A DNA stretch of 13,180 bases from JBFJWU01 sp041623475 [NCBI: bacterium] (lineage in GTDB: Bacteria > J088), in NCBI GenBank assembly GCA_041623475.1, contig JBFJWU010000059.1, positions 1 to 13,180 on the forward strand, written 5' to 3'. Below are positions 1 through 8,953 of the stretch, piece after piece. The notes under the pieces are model-generated. The model did no database searches, was not told the DNA's origin, and saw only the letters and a list, made by a program, of their open reading frames with translations. The translations under genes and the position numbers were made by a program. Position 1 is the stretch's first letter; each line of letters starts with the position of its first letter.

Positions 1-207
1 ATCAACATGCCGATGATGGACGGCCTGAAACTGGTCAGCCTGATTCGCGACGATGAACGGCACCAGAACACACCGATAATGGTTGTTACAACAGAAGCCG
101 GCGAGGCGGACCGCAACCGCGCATTCGCCCTTGGTGCCAATGCATATGTCACCAAGCCTATTCAGGCAGCCAAGGTTTCCCGCAAAGTCAGGGAACTGCT
201 TGACTGA
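1..207 (+). CDS. CheY-like response regulator receiver domain, C-terminal part (5' end outside window)
   Basis: The frame is open from the first base, so this is the 3' end of a gene that begins to the left. The visible 68 residues start with I-N-M-P-M-M-D-G, the loop that follows the phosphoacceptor Asp in receiver domains; the Asp itself would lie just upstream of the window. The conserved Thr of strand beta-4 (IMVVTTEAG) and the conserved Lys-Pro of beta-5 (YVTKPI) are both present, so the domain looks competent for phosphorylation. It ends soon after the final helix with no output domain attached, as in single-domain CheY or Spo0F-type regulators, although an N-terminal fusion cannot be excluded. 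It converges on the thiolase gene, with 44 bases between the stops and no obvious terminator. The partner kinase is not visible. Confidence 0.85.
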   Translation: MNMPMMDGLKLVSLIRDDERHQNTPIMVVTTEAGEADRNRAFALGANAYVTKPIQAAKVSRKVRELLD

Positions 208-251
208 CGGTTGCCGTGAGCCCGCCAGTCCATACACGATAAGGATGTCGG

Positions 252-1424
252 TTACGAGTCTCCGCGCAGGACCGTCACACAACTCACCGCGCCAGGCCCA
301 CCGACATTGTGCGCAACACCGGTCTGGGCACCGTTAACCTGTCGCTCGCCGCTGCGACCCCGCAGCTGGTCACTGACCTCGGCAATCATCCGCAATCCTG
401 ATGCACCGATCGGGTGCCCAAAACTCTTCAGACCACCACTTGTGTTGACCGGCAGGTCACCCTGCAAACGGGTAACGCCATCCATAATCAGTTTCCAGCC
501 CTCACCTTTTTGCGCAAATCCCAGATCCTCGTAATTTGTAATTTCTGTCCACGTAAAACAATCGTGGACCTCCGCCAGGTCGACTTCGTCCCTGGGTGAT
601 CTGATCCCGGCCTGACGATACGCGTCTGCCGAAGCTTCCTGCGTAGCCCGGAAACCTGTATACCCGTATTCCGGTTCCCACTGCGGTCGTTGACTCGTTA
701 CCGACAGGCCAACCCCGGCGACCCAGACCGGATCTGTACATATTTCCCTGGCGATTTCCGCGCGCGCAATAACAATCGCTGCAGCACCGTCCGTTACCGG
801 GCAGCAGTCGAATAATCCGAATGGCTCTGCAATTATTGGCGCAGACAGCACTTGCTCGACGGAAATTTCCTTTTGCATATGCGCCTTGCGGTTCTTTGCC
901 CCATTTTCATGGTTTTTGACCGCGACATGAGCAAGCGGTGTCCTGTCGATTCCAAATTCGTGCATATAACGATTCGCGGCCAGGGCAAACAACCCGGGTG
1001 CCGAATTTCCATAAGCCATTACCGGGTGCTGGCCGACCCGTGGCAGGCCGCGACTGGGTCGGTCCTTCAGCTTCTCGACGCCCAGCGCCAGAGCAACATC
1101 ATACTGTCCGGACGCAACCCCAAATACGGCATTACGAAACGCCTCCATGCCGGTCGCACAATAATTCTCAACCCTCGTAATCGGTTTGTGGTACAGGCGC
1201 AGGGCATCTGCCAGCGAGGCCCCGCTGACGCCCCAACCGTATGCAGGGGTATAGGTCCCCAGCCACGCAGCATCAATCTGGTCCGGTCCGACCCCGGCAT
1301 CGGCAAATGCCTCGTCAGCGGCTTCGCGGGCCAGGTCCTCGTAGGACGACTCGTACCGCTCACCAAACTTGCACACACCCGTCCCAATTACCGCAACTTT
1401 GCCGGAAACGCCCTTCGTGCCCAT
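252..1424 (-). CDS. Thiolase family protein (SCP-x / acetyl-CoA acetyltransferase type)
   Basis: A 390-residue cytosolic thiolase-fold protein, the usual length for the family. Thiolases condense or cleave acyl-CoA thioesters through a nucleophilic Cys. The candidate nucleophile is Cys89 in ENYCATGMEAF, the His motif is GHPIGASG (His337), and HDCF at 287-290 is typical of the SCP-x/lipid-transfer subgroup, in place of the longer NEAF motif of classical thiolases. The C-terminal CxG active-site motif of biosynthetic thiolases is not obvious; the end reads AHNVGGPGAVSC, as in SCP-x relatives. The start is ATG, with an AGGAG-type ribosome site a few bases upstream. The gene stands alone: the small OB-fold (DUF35) partner often found beside such thiolases is absent here. 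Substrate cannot be predicted; sterol, acyl-CoA or ketoacid-derived thioesters are all possible. Confidence 0.88.
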   Translation of the reverse strand: MGTKGVSGKVAVIGTGVCKFGERYESSYEDLAREAADEAFADAGVGPDQIDAAWLGTYTPAYGWGVSGASLADALRLYHKPITRVENYCATGMEAFRNAVFGVASGQYDVALALGVEKLKDRPSRGLPRVGQHPVMAYGNSAPGLFALAANRYMHEFGIDRTPLAHVAVKNHENGAKNRKAHMQKEISVEQVLSAPIIAEPFGLFDCCPVTDGAAAIVIARAEIAREICTDPVWVAGVGLSVTSQRPQWEPEYGYTGFRATQEASADAYRQAGIRSPRDEVDLAEVHDCFTWTEITNYEDLGFAQKGEGWKLIMDGVTRLQGDLPVNTSGGLKSFGHPIGASGLRMIAEVSDQLRGRSGERQVNGAQTGVAHNVGGPGAVSCVTVLRGDS

Positions 1425-1513
1425 AACCTTCTCGCTCCTAGTCCTTGAACTTAATCATACCAATGACCACGCCCACCCCGAGGCGACCGACGCCTGGTCC
1501 CTGAACTAGAATA

Positions 1514-2869
1514 ATGCCTATGAGAACCAGATTGCTGTCATCACAGGATGCCCTGCCCCTGGCGATATTTCGAATCGTGTTTGGCCTGGCCGGCCTGGCA
1601 CAGGTTCTGTTCCTGTGGCTGGGAATATGGGTCCAGGAATACCAGGCCCAGCGAATCCATTTCAAGTTTTACGGTTTTCAATGGGTACCATCCCTGCCAG
1701 CCGAGTATGCTTCACCAATCATGTTTGCGATCTGCGCTTTCGCGTTCTTGGCTGCAATCGGATTCCTGACCCGAATCTCAACGTTCCTGTTTACAGCCGG
1801 CCTGTCCTGGATCGTGTTTTCCGACATAACGGCATACCAGAATCACTATTACCTGCTGATACTTCTGGGAGCACTGCTGACGGTGTCGCCGGCGGGTCGA
1901 CTGCTGTCAATCGATGTCCTGATTCGCCCCGAACGCGCGCGCTCAACCGCACCTGCAATCTATCGAAAGTTGATTGTCTTCCAACTGGCCATCCCGTTCG
2001 TTTTTGGGGCTGTCGCCAAATTGAACATGGACTGGCTGTCCGCAGCACCAATGTCATTCTGGCTGAAGAATCGAACAGGACTGCCGGTCATCGGTCATTT
2101 CTTTGCCCTTGATTGGAGCCCATATGTAATGGCCTGGGGCGGACTGTTGTTTGATGCCGCAATCGTCCCCGCGTTGATCTGGCCCCGAACCAGGGTTGCT
2201 GCCATTATCGCCGCACTAGGATTTAACACGTTGAATTCAGTCATGTGGCAGATCGATGTCTTCCCCTGGTTCCTGATGGCGTCCATGCCAATGTTTTTTG
2301 GCCCCGACTGGTTTCGCCGTCATTTATCCAGGTTTGCAAAACTGCCCCCTGAACCAGAGGAGAGCTCCAGCCAGGTTCCACGCAATCCACGACTGCTGGT
2401 TGCGTTCGGTGCCATCTGGGTTGCGTTTCAAGTCATCGTCCCGCTGCGCCATTATGCATATCCAGGAAACGTCCTTTGGACGACCGAGGGCTACTATTTT
2501 TCCTGGCGGATGATGGAAAGCATCCGCTGGGGCCAGACTCATTGGTCAGTTCTTCATGTCCCCTCAAATCATCTGGGGGCAATTAATCTGAATCATTATT
2601 TGACGCCCTGGCAACAAGCGCGAATGGCTGTCGAACCTGATCTGGTCGTCCGGTTTGCCGAATTTCTCCATAAGGACATGGTCAGGGTCCACGGTCCCGA
2701 AGCACGTCTGAAAGTTGACGTACTCGTGTCCCTGAATCGGCGGCAACCGGCGCGAATCTTCAAGCGCCACATCCGCTTCCCGATTACCGATCGCGGATTT
2801 CTCCTTTATCCACATTTGATGCCCATGCCCGAGACCCCGCCCGGCGAAATGGACAAAATGACCTATTGA
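1514..2869 (+). CDS. Vitamin K-dependent gamma-carboxylase homologue (HTTM domain membrane protein)
   Basis: A 451-residue polytopic membrane protein with several hydrophobic segments over residues 15-265 and a soluble C-terminal part. Segments align by eye with the human gamma-glutamyl carboxylase: NHYYLLILL (Asn110-His111, matching the hydroquinone-contacting Asn-His), GAVAKLNMDWL (Lys169, matching the catalytic base Lys218), GLLFDAAIVPALIW, and MASMPMFFGPDW. The position of human His287 in the FHxxNS motif is Asn here (FNTLNS, Asn238). The homology seems to continue past the membrane part: YYFSWRMM and VDVLVSLNRRQPARIF resemble the human GYSWDMM and FDIWVSINDRFQQRIF regions, so this is more than a bare HTTM core. 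Bacteria generally lack vitamin K-dependent clotting substrates, and the bacterial role is unknown. No clear Shine-Dalgarno precedes ATG 1514; ATG 1520 is an alternative start. It is divergent from the thiolase and converges on the DUF4175-like gene with only 5 bases between stops. Confidence 0.82.
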   Translation: MPMRTRLLSSQDALPLAIFRIVFGLAGLAQVLFLWLGIWVQEYQAQRIHFKFYGFQWVPSLPAEYASPIMFAICAFAFLAAIGFLTRISTFLFTAGLSWIVFSDITAYQNHYYLLILLGALLTVSPAGRLLSIDVLIRPERARSTAPAIYRKLIVFQLAIPFVFGAVAKLNMDWLSAAPMSFWLKNRTGLPVIGHFFALDWSPYVMAWGGLLFDAAIVPALIWPRTRVAAIIAALGFNTLNSVMWQIDVFPWFLMASMPMFFGPDWFRRHLSRFAKLPPEPEESSSQVPRNPRLLVAFGAIWVAFQVIVPLRHYAYPGNVLWTTEGYYFSWRMMESIRWGQTHWSVLHVPSNHLGAINLNHYLTPWQQARMAVEPDLVVRFAEFLHKDMVRVHGPEARLKVDVLVSLNRRQPARIFKRHIRFPITDRGFLLYPHLMPMPETPPGEMDKMTY

Positions 2870-2874
2870 CACGG

Positions 2875-5499
2875 TCAGTGCAAAAGTCGATCCAGGTAAC
2901 GTTCGTTCACGTCACGCCCGGCATCCGGTATGCCGCCACGAAAACCCTGGAGCACGTCTTTTCGGCCCCCATCAGCCTGATCCTGGCGCTCCGGCAATTC
3001 ATATTCCTCCTGCCGAAAACCTTCCCCGCTGCCCTCGCCGTCTCCTGGTCTGCGTTTCTGACCGAAACCAGGTTGTTCTGACATCATTGCCTGTTGTTGC
3101 TCCAATTGTTCCAGAGCAGCTTCCGCCTGTTTCAATTCATCCGCGGCCTGCCATCCATGATTGGCCCCCTCGCCGGGGCTTTCGTCAGCCAGGGACTCGC
3201 CCGCCAACCCCATCTTGCGGGATGCCTGGTCCAGGGCATCCATGGCCTTTGCCGAGCCGAACCCGTCAGTTTCCATCTGTTCCGCCAACTCGGAAACTCG
3301 ATCCTGCAGGCGGCGCTGCCCGCCGCCCATAGACTCGATTTCCTTGCGAAGTTTCTGCTGCCGGGCCAGTTCCGAGGCCAGCGCCTGCTGTTCACCCTGA
3401 CTCAGGTTTGATAATTGTTCACGTGCGGCATCCATGTCGCCCTTGCCAAGCGTGTCCAGGAGATCGTCGACCCCACCCGAACCAGACCCGCCCGGTCCTG
3501 TGCCTTTCTCCTGTCCACTGCCTTTTTTCATGGACTGTAATTGTTCGCGCAGGCGATTACTGCTTTCAGCAAGCGCCTGTTCAGTTGACTCCATTTGTTC
3601 GGCCAGCGATTCCTGTTCGTTTCGCAGATCATTGATTTCCTGCCGCCGTTGCCGGATATCGGTACCGCTGCCGCTGCCGCTGCGCGAAGAATGCCACTCC
3701 TGGGCACCTTCGGCGAGCGCTTCCTTGGATTCACGAATCTTGTCGATCAGTTCACGAATTCGTTCCCTGGCGGTGTCAGTGTCACCCCGCGCCATCGCGT
3801 CCCGCAGTTCGTCAAACGTCCCCTGGCGTTTTTCCTGCTCTTCGGACCGAAATGCATCACGATGGACCAGCTCCGTCGGCAGTTGCGGCCGTTTTTCGCG
3901 CATCGCACCAGCCAGGTCCTGAAGTTCCCTTTCCAGCGCTTTCATCATTCGCAGTAATTCGGCATCGGTCGCGGTATCGAGATTCTCCTCCAGTGATTCC
4001 AGTCTGGACACCAACTGATCCTCTTCGAATTCCAGTCGCGCCGCTGCCTCGCGGCCAATCAATTCGTCAATCTCAAAAACACCCTCTTCAGCAGCCGCAA
4101 CCAGCTCGGGAATCTGTTCGCGATTTGTCCCGATTCGTTCGAAGTAGCGGGCGATTGCGATCATTGAATCCGCCGCGCCGACGCTAGCCAAAGGCAATGA
4201 ACGGGCCTCGTCGCCAAGCTCGCGCGCGCGCCGCGCGAGTTCAAATGCGTCCAGTGTCCGCACGTTCTCGTGTCGCTGCCACCGTTCGCCGGAAGGTGCC
4301 TGGTCCAGGGTATCCCCAAGCAAGCGTACGCCCAGTTGCAACAGCGCCTGCAATGATTGTTCCCATTCTTCGTGTCGCTCTTCGATCGAACGTACGCGCA
4401 CAACGATCGGTTCGCTGCGACCGATGTTTGGTGACGGATAACGGTCGTTGTCCGCCGCCAGGATGGTCAACGTGACTTCCGCACCTTTGGGAAGCTCGGA
4501 ACTGTCAACGAGGGCCTTGTCTGGCCCCGCAGTACGGCTTGTTCCGCCTGAATACAGGTCGATGCGGACAACGTCAGACTCACCTTCGATCTCAAGTTCA
4601 ACGCGGCTGACTGCCCGGTCGTCGATGGCTCGCCACGCAAATTCAATCAATCCGCCACCGTCCAGACGATCAGGTGGACGTTTTTCCCAGACAACCTCTG
4701 GTGCCAGGTCTGGAATAACTTCGATGCGTCTCGGGGTTTGCTCCCTGTATTCGGTTCCCCAGCGATACAGGGAAAACCGATAGGTCATCGAACCCGTGAC
4801 AATCGCAGCGAATTCAAGCACCTGGTCGTCGACGATTGTCTGCCGGATCGACGCCCCCCCGGCGATATGCATCGCAACCGAAGTCGCAGGTTCCGACGGT
4901 GCAAGCTGCCAGAACACCTGCGCGCCTTCGTTGACCTGCAAATAGCCGTCACTGCCGTCGTAACGGCGCTGCTCGCCGCTGACCGGATCGATGACACCAA
5001 CGGCCGTCAGTCGGACCAATGGTCGATTGACTGCGACAAACCGATAGTACGGTACGCCCGCAAGGGTCGCCGCAGGTCCGCCCCAGATTTGGACGGTATT
5101 GAGCCCCGTACTGAACGTAACCGCCAGGATCATGGCAGCAATCCATCGGTCACCGCCAGCCTTGGATTGTTGCTTGAGCCAGAACTCAGGGATCACCGAC
5201 GTATCCGGGTTGCGACCGGACAGCGCATCCCGGGCAAGAATCGCGTCATCGCTCAGTGGTGCCGCGTAAAGACAGGTGATTCGCTGGCGCAGACGGACCA
5301 CATAGATGCCGGATGCCGCAACCAGTCCGGTAATTCCCGCCAGGAATGCCGGAATCAACCCGGAAAAGACGGCAATCCCGCCCAACAGCCAGAACACCAG
5401 TACCGAGGGCAACCAGACCGACGCGAACAGAATCAAGGCAACGGAAAACGTCGCTCGACGACGCCGGGCGTCCCAGACCTGCCTGGCTCCCCCGCTCAC
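2875..5499 (-). CDS. Large DUF4175-like protein: N-terminal membrane segments and long coiled coil
   Basis: An 874-residue protein of unknown function. Residues 18-69 form two transmembrane helices with a short turn, and a third hydrophobic segment is at about 118-140. An extracytoplasmic-looking beta-rich region follows (about 155-370), then a long Glu/Arg/Gln-rich stretch predicted as coiled coil (about 375-790) broken by Gly/Ser linkers (SGSGSG; GPGGSGSGG), and a low-complexity Gln/Gly/Glu tail ending RYLDRLLH. This architecture and tail resemble the DUF4175 / TIGR02302 family of low-complexity proteins best known from alphaproteobacteria; the assignment is by architecture and not by a decisive motif. 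The GTG start at 5499 shares GTGA with the stop of the upstream hydrolase, suggesting translational coupling. A role in envelope organisation is plausible but unproven. Confidence 0.6.
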   Translation of the reverse strand: MSGGARQVWDARRRRATFSVALILFASVWLPSVLVFWLLGGIAVFSGLIPAFLAGITGLVAASGIYVVRLRQRITCLYAAPLSDDAILARDALSGRNPDTSVIPEFWLKQQSKAGGDRWIAAMILAVTFSTGLNTVQIWGGPAATLAGVPYYRFVAVNRPLVRLTAVGVIDPVSGEQRRYDGSDGYLQVNEGAQVFWQLAPSEPATSVAMHIAGGASIRQTIVDDQVLEFAAIVTGSMTYRFSLYRWGTEYREQTPRRIEVIPDLAPEVVWEKRPPDRLDGGGLIEFAWRAIDDRAVSRVELEIEGESDVVRIDLYSGGTSRTAGPDKALVDSSELPKGAEVTLTILAADNDRYPSPNIGRSEPIVVRVRSIEERHEEWEQSLQALLQLGVRLLGDTLDQAPSGERWQRHENVRTLDAFELARRARELGDEARSLPLASVGAADSMIAIARYFERIGTNREQIPELVAAAEEGVFEIDELIGREAAARLEFEEDQLVSRLESLEENLDTATDAELLRMMKALERELQDLAGAMREKRPQLPTELVHRDAFRSEEQEKRQGTFDELRDAMARGDTDTARERIRELIDKIRESKEALAEGAQEWHSSRSGSGSGTDIRQRRQEINDLRNEQESLAEQMESTEQALAESSNRLREQLQSMKKGSGQEKGTGPGGSGSGGVDDLLDTLGKGDMDAAREQLSNLSQGEQQALASELARQQKLRKEIESMGGGQRRLQDRVSELAEQMETDGFGSAKAMDALDQASRKMGLAGESLADESPGEGANHGWQAADELKQAEAALEQLEQQQAMMSEQPGFGQKRRPGDGEGSGEGFRQEEYELPERQDQADGGRKDVLQGFRGGIPDAGRDVNERYLDRLLH

Positions 5500-6275
5500 G
5501 TTGCCCCGATTTCGATTGTCAAACCGTCGTATCCGGGCATCACGCCCTCTGGCAATTCGTTGGCCAGGACCTGATAGTCGAGATCGTGGCTCATGTGCGT
5601 CAGGAATGCCCGTGACGGGGCAATCCGTTCAATTGTATCGACGGCTTCGGCGACGGTCATGTGGGTCGGGTGCGGCGTATGCCGCAGTCCTCCGATAATC
5701 AACGACTCAACGCCTGCCAACAGCTGGCGTGATGAGTCAGGCAACTCGCTGATATCCGTCAGATAGGCCAGGTCTCCAAATCGGTATCCCAGGATGTCTT
5801 CGGAACCGTGCCGGATCGGGACAGCGACAATGCGTGCGTCGCCAATCATCAATTCAGCAGGCATCGACTCGATCTCCAGTCGCGGGATCGCACTGGGATA
5901 CTCGCGCTCAGGTCGAAAGATATAGGCAAACCGGGATGCGATCGTCTCCAGTTCAGTTTCAGGCGCATAACAGGTTATCGACGTCCGTTGCAGAAAATTA
6001 AACATCCGCAGGTCATCCATGCCGTGGACATGATCCGCGTGGGTGTGTGTAAACAGGACCGCGTCGACCCCTGGCAGGTTGTTCTCGAGCGCCTGTTGTC
6101 GAAGGTCCGGCGACGTATCAACAAGTAGCCGAACCCCGTTTAACTCAACCCACAGACTGGCCCGGAGCCGCTTGTTGCGAGGATCCAAGCTGGTGCAGAT
6201 GTTGCATTTACAGCCAATAAGCGGGACACCGGTCGAGGTCCCGCATCCCAGCAGGATTGCCCGCCCTGAACTCAA
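5496..6275 (-). CDS. MBL-fold metallo-hydrolase, PhnP-like phosphodiesterase family
   Basis: A 259-residue metallo-beta-lactamase-fold hydrolase. The metal-binding motif HTHADH is at 77-82, with further candidate ligands in GLRHTPHPTH and LTHMSHD, plus Asp in YLTDIS. The N-terminal GCGTSTGVP and the cysteine cluster GCKCNIC at 21-27 match the PhnP-type subgroup, in which E. coli PhnP hydrolyses phosphoribosyl cyclic phosphate and the cysteines bind a structural zinc. No other phn gene is present, so that substrate is not implied; such stand-alone homologues are often annotated only as MBL-fold hydrolases. The start is TTG at 6275, because this places the family's glycine-rich N-terminus right at the start and overlaps the trpA stop as TTGA. 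Its own stop overlaps the start of the next gene as GTGA. Co-translation with trpA is likely. Confidence 0.85.
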   Translation of the reverse strand: MSSGRAILLGCGTSTGVPLIGCKCNICTSLDPRNKRLRASLWVELNGVRLLVDTSPDLRQQALENNLPGVDAVLFTHTHADHVHGMDDLRMFNFLQRTSITCYAPETELETIASRFAYIFRPEREYPSAIPRLEIESMPAELMIGDARIVAVPIRHGSEDILGYRFGDLAYLTDISELPDSSRQLLAGVESLIIGGLRHTPHPTHMTVAEAVDTIERIAPSRAFLTHMSHDLDYQVLANELPEGVMPGYDGLTIEIGAT

Positions 6276-7072
6276 ATCGCCGCTCTGATCTCGGCTACCA
6301 GTTCTTTGACAGATTCGACACGGTGCTCCGGATCTGAACCGACGGCACGGTCGATCACGGCACTGCCGACAACAACGCCATCCGCATGACCAAACGCTTC
6401 CGCCGCGATCTCGCCCGACGAGATTCCGAAACCGACGACAAACGGAACACCACCGTCGACCCGAAACTCGTCCAGGGCCTCGTGCCAGTTGTCCGGTAGC
6501 CCTTTTCGTGCACCAGTCACCCCGGTCAGGCTGACGAAATACGCAAAAGGCGTGTCCAGTCCGGCCAGGATCTGGTGCGCGCGCGCCACAGGCGTCGTTG
6601 GTGCCAGCAACGGGACAAAGGCGACGCCATTGGGGTCCAGGTACTCCCGAAACCGGGCTGATTCCTCATACGGGACATCCGGGATGATCCAGCCGCCAAC
6701 ACCGCTGGCCGCAGACCGTCGGGCCGATCGTTCGATTCCGTAGCGAAAGAACGGATTGGCGTATCCCATCAACACCAGCCCCGCATCTGGCCTGGCAGCC
6801 GACACCTGGCTGGCGACGTCAAACACTTTGGCTATGGACATTCCGGCCTGCAGGGCGCGCTCGCTTGCCGCCTGTATGGTTGGACCATCTGCAACCGGGT
6901 CACTGAACGGCACCCCCAGTTCGATGATGTCGGCACCGGCATCGATCGCTGCCACCGCCAGTTCAACCGTTGTCTCCGGATCCGGATCACCGCAGGCAAA
7001 ATAAACAGCAAGCACCCCTCGCTCTTCTGCCTTGGCAGCAGCAAAGATCTGTTTCAATTGGTCGCTGCTCAC
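6272..7072 (-). CDS. trpA: Tryptophan synthase alpha subunit
   Basis: TrpA cleaves indole-3-glycerol phosphate to indole and glyceraldehyde 3-phosphate and passes indole to TrpB through a tunnel in the alpha2-beta2 complex. The 266-residue protein contains FACGDP, the catalytic Glu in [10 protein letters not shown] (Glu51), the Asp in VADGPT (Asp62), the mobile loop [11 protein letters not shown], and the phosphate-binding GFGIS and GSAVI motifs. The start is the GTG at 7072, giving [10 protein letters not shown], because the frame further upstream only encodes the overlapped trpB tail and has no family similarity. GTG 7072 shares GTGA with the trpB stop, a classic trpBA coupling. The stop overlaps the TTG start of the metallo-hydrolase. 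Confidence 0.96.
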   Translation of the reverse strand: MSSDQLKQIFAAAKAEERGVLAVYFACGDPDPETTVELAVAAIDAGADIIELGVPFSDPVADGPTIQAASERALQAGMSIAKVFDVASQVSAARPDAGLVLMGYANPFFRYGIERSARRSAASGVGGWIIPDVPYEESARFREYLDPNGVAFVPLLAPTTPVARAHQILAGLDTPFAYFVSLTGVTGARKGLPDNWHEALDEFRVDGGVPFVVGFGISSGEIAAEAFGHADGVVVGSAVIDRAVGSDPEHRVESVKELVAEIRAAI

Positions 7073-8286
7073 AGGTTTCCAGCCAGTAATTCTGCAACCT
7101 GGTTGACATCCTTGTCCCCCCGGCCCGACAGATTGACCAGTACCGTCGGATGCTCGGATTGCCAGTCCTTGCGCAGTACCCACGCGATCGCGTGCGCGCT
7201 CTCGAGAGCCGGAATAATACCTTCCAGCTCTGACAGGGTCCGCAACGCACCCAGCGCTTCATCATCGGTCACGGCTGCGACCTGAACCGCTCCGGTTTCC
7301 GCCAGGAATGACAACTCTGGTCCGACTCCCGGGTAATCAAGCCCGGCGCTGACCGAGTGGGCGTGCTGGATTTGTCCATCTTCGTCGCTCAACAGGCGAC
7401 TGACGGCACCGTGCAGGATTCCGGGGTTTCCAAGGCTCAGGCTCGCACCGTGGCGACCTGTGTCCACCCCCTCACCAGCTGCCTCGATACCGACCAACGT
7501 GGCCGTATGATCGCGAAACGGATGGAAAATCCCGATACTGTTGGATCCACCACCGACACAAGCGACGACAATATCCGGATCGATCCCTGCATCCCGGCAC
7601 TGTTGTCGCGCTTCGATTCCGATAATGCTTTGAAAGGTTCGTACCAGCCACGGAAAGGGATGCGGCCCGACCGCACTGCCCAGAATATAATGCGTGTCCC
7701 GTACCCGCGTAACCCATTCTCGCAGTGCCTCATTAGTGGCATCCTTCAGGGTACTGCTGCCGGAATTAACCTCGTGCACCTCAGCGCCCAGCAATTTCAT
7801 CCGAAAGACATTCAGCCGTTGCCGGACGATGTCCTCGGCACCCATAAAGACCGTGCACTCCAGCCCCAGCATTGCCGCTGCTGTTGCCGTCGCAACACCA
7901 TGCTGCCCGGCGCCTGTTTCCGCGATGACCCTGTTTTTGCCCATGTGCTTTGCCAGCAGTGCCTGCGCCAGCGTGTTGTTGATCTTGTGGGCACCGGTAT
8001 GATTCAGGTCCTCGCGCTTCAGCCAGACATCAGCGCCAACGACCTGCCCCAGGCGACCGGCCCGGGTCAACGCCGTTGGCCGACCCGAATAGGTCGCCAG
8101 CAAATCAAACCAGCTTTTCAGAAAGCCATCGTCTGCCACAGCTGCACGGAATGCCTCGTCCAGTTCAAGAAGCGCAGGCATCAATGTTTCTGGCACAAAC
8201 CGGCCACCATACTGGCCAAAATAGCCGTTGGCATCCGGTGGTTCGGACAACGCAACCGTTCGAAATGTGTTGAAATCCGGCAACAT
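7069..8286 (-). CDS. trpB: Tryptophan synthase beta subunit
   Basis: PLP-dependent enzyme that joins indole and L-serine to make tryptophan. The 405-residue length is normal for the TrpB1 class. The PLP lysine is Lys101 in [11 protein letters not shown], the catalytic Glu is Glu123 in AETGAGQHG, the phosphate loop is VGGGSNSIG, and SGRGDKD near the C-terminus is the cofactor-ring motif. The N-terminal [14 protein letters not shown] is also diagnostic. ATG 8286 lies 14 bases after the trpF stop, with AGGG as a weak ribosome site inside that gap. Gene order trpF-trpB-trpA is common in Pseudomonadota. Confidence 0.97.
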   Translation of the reverse strand: MLPDFNTFRTVALSEPPDANGYFGQYGGRFVPETLMPALLELDEAFRAAVADDGFLKSWFDLLATYSGRPTALTRAGRLGQVVGADVWLKREDLNHTGAHKINNTLAQALLAKHMGKNRVIAETGAGQHGVATATAAAMLGLECTVFMGAEDIVRQRLNVFRMKLLGAEVHEVNSGSSTLKDATNEALREWVTRVRDTHYILGSAVGPHPFPWLVRTFQSIIGIEARQQCRDAGIDPDIVVACVGGGSNSIGIFHPFRDHTATLVGIEAAGEGVDTGRHGASLSLGNPGILHGAVSRLLSDEDGQIQHAHSVSAGLDYPGVGPELSFLAETGAVQVAAVTDDEALGALRTLSELEGIIPALESAHAIAWVLRKDWQSEHPTVLVNLSGRGDKDVNQVAELLAGNL

Positions 8287-8300
8287 GGTTCCAGCCCTGT

Positions 8301-8894
8301 TCAGCCCCGCACCCGTTCTACCAGTGTACGGATTTTGTCCTCATCTTTCAGTCCCGGTTCCGTCTCGACACCCGACGCAATATCGATCCCGAAAGGCGTA
8401 CAAATGCCCAGTAAATCGCCGACATTGTCGGGTGTAATTCCGCCTGCGACCAGGAATTGCCGATCTGTTTCGACCGCCTCCAGTCGGTCCCAGGCAAACG
8501 CCTGTCCTTGCCCACCATAGCCTTGGACGGCGGTTTCGATCAGGTCGTACATTGCATCAGATGGTTCCAGACGAATCGCCGTACCCGCGGAAACGGCAAT
8601 CGGCCGAATGTATTTCACCCCGCCCAACGACAAGCCGTCGCAATCATACAACTGCAGCAGGTCATATGATCCCGACGCCCAGACCCGATCAAGTTCATCT
8701 TGTTCAGGGCCGACCATCAGCCCGACGGTGGTCAAGCCACTTTTTCGCGCGTGATCCGCCAGGCTGGCGGCAACAGTGGCAGAAACAGCGCGTTTGCTGC
8801 CGGGCCACAGGTTAAAGCCGATCCAGTCGACACCATATCGAGCGCACGTCTCGACATCCGCCTCACGCGTAACACCGCAAATCTTGATAATCAT
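8301..8894 (-). CDS. trpF: Phosphoribosylanthranilate isomerase, divergent
   Basis: TrpF converts phosphoribosylanthranilate to CdRP in tryptophan synthesis. The 197-residue protein starts MIIKICGVT with the catalytic Cys at residue 6. It keeps WPGSKRAVS (Arg35), [15 protein letters not shown] and the C-terminal [16 protein letters not shown] phosphate site. Two signatures differ. The catalytic Asp that precedes the GGxG motif (Asp126 in Thermotoga TrpF, in LLDTKTP) aligns by eye with Glu120 (LIETAVQ), and the usual QLHG is QLYD. The FDW motif is FAW. Position beside trpBA supports TrpF; altered activity is possible. It lies 59 bases after the Crp-family gene and has only a weak ribosome site. 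Confidence 0.85.
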   Translation of the reverse strand: MIIKICGVTREADVETCARYGVDWIGFNLWPGSKRAVSATVAASLADHARKSGLTTVGLMVGPEQDELDRVWASGSYDLLQLYDCDGLSLGGVKYIRPIAVSAGTAIRLEPSDAMYDLIETAVQGYGGQGQAFAWDRLEAVETDRQFLVAGGITPDNVGDLLGICTPFGIDIASGVETEPGLKDEDKIRTLVERVRG

Positions 8895-8953
8895 TACTTA
8901 AGGATACAGAACCGGCATACCCGGCTGCACGGCAATCTTGAAAATGTGGGGAT

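Noticed and set aside
7073-7183. Longer trpA start giving a 303-residue protein
   Set aside because: The extra 37 residues overlap the trpB 3' end in another frame and look unlike TrpA; GTG 7072 fits coupling and family length.
8895-8953. Hairpin CCGG-N5-CCGG between the Crp-family gene and trpF as a terminator or trp attenuator
   Set aside because: The stem is short, no U tract follows, and no leader peptide with Trp codons is visible in 59 bases.
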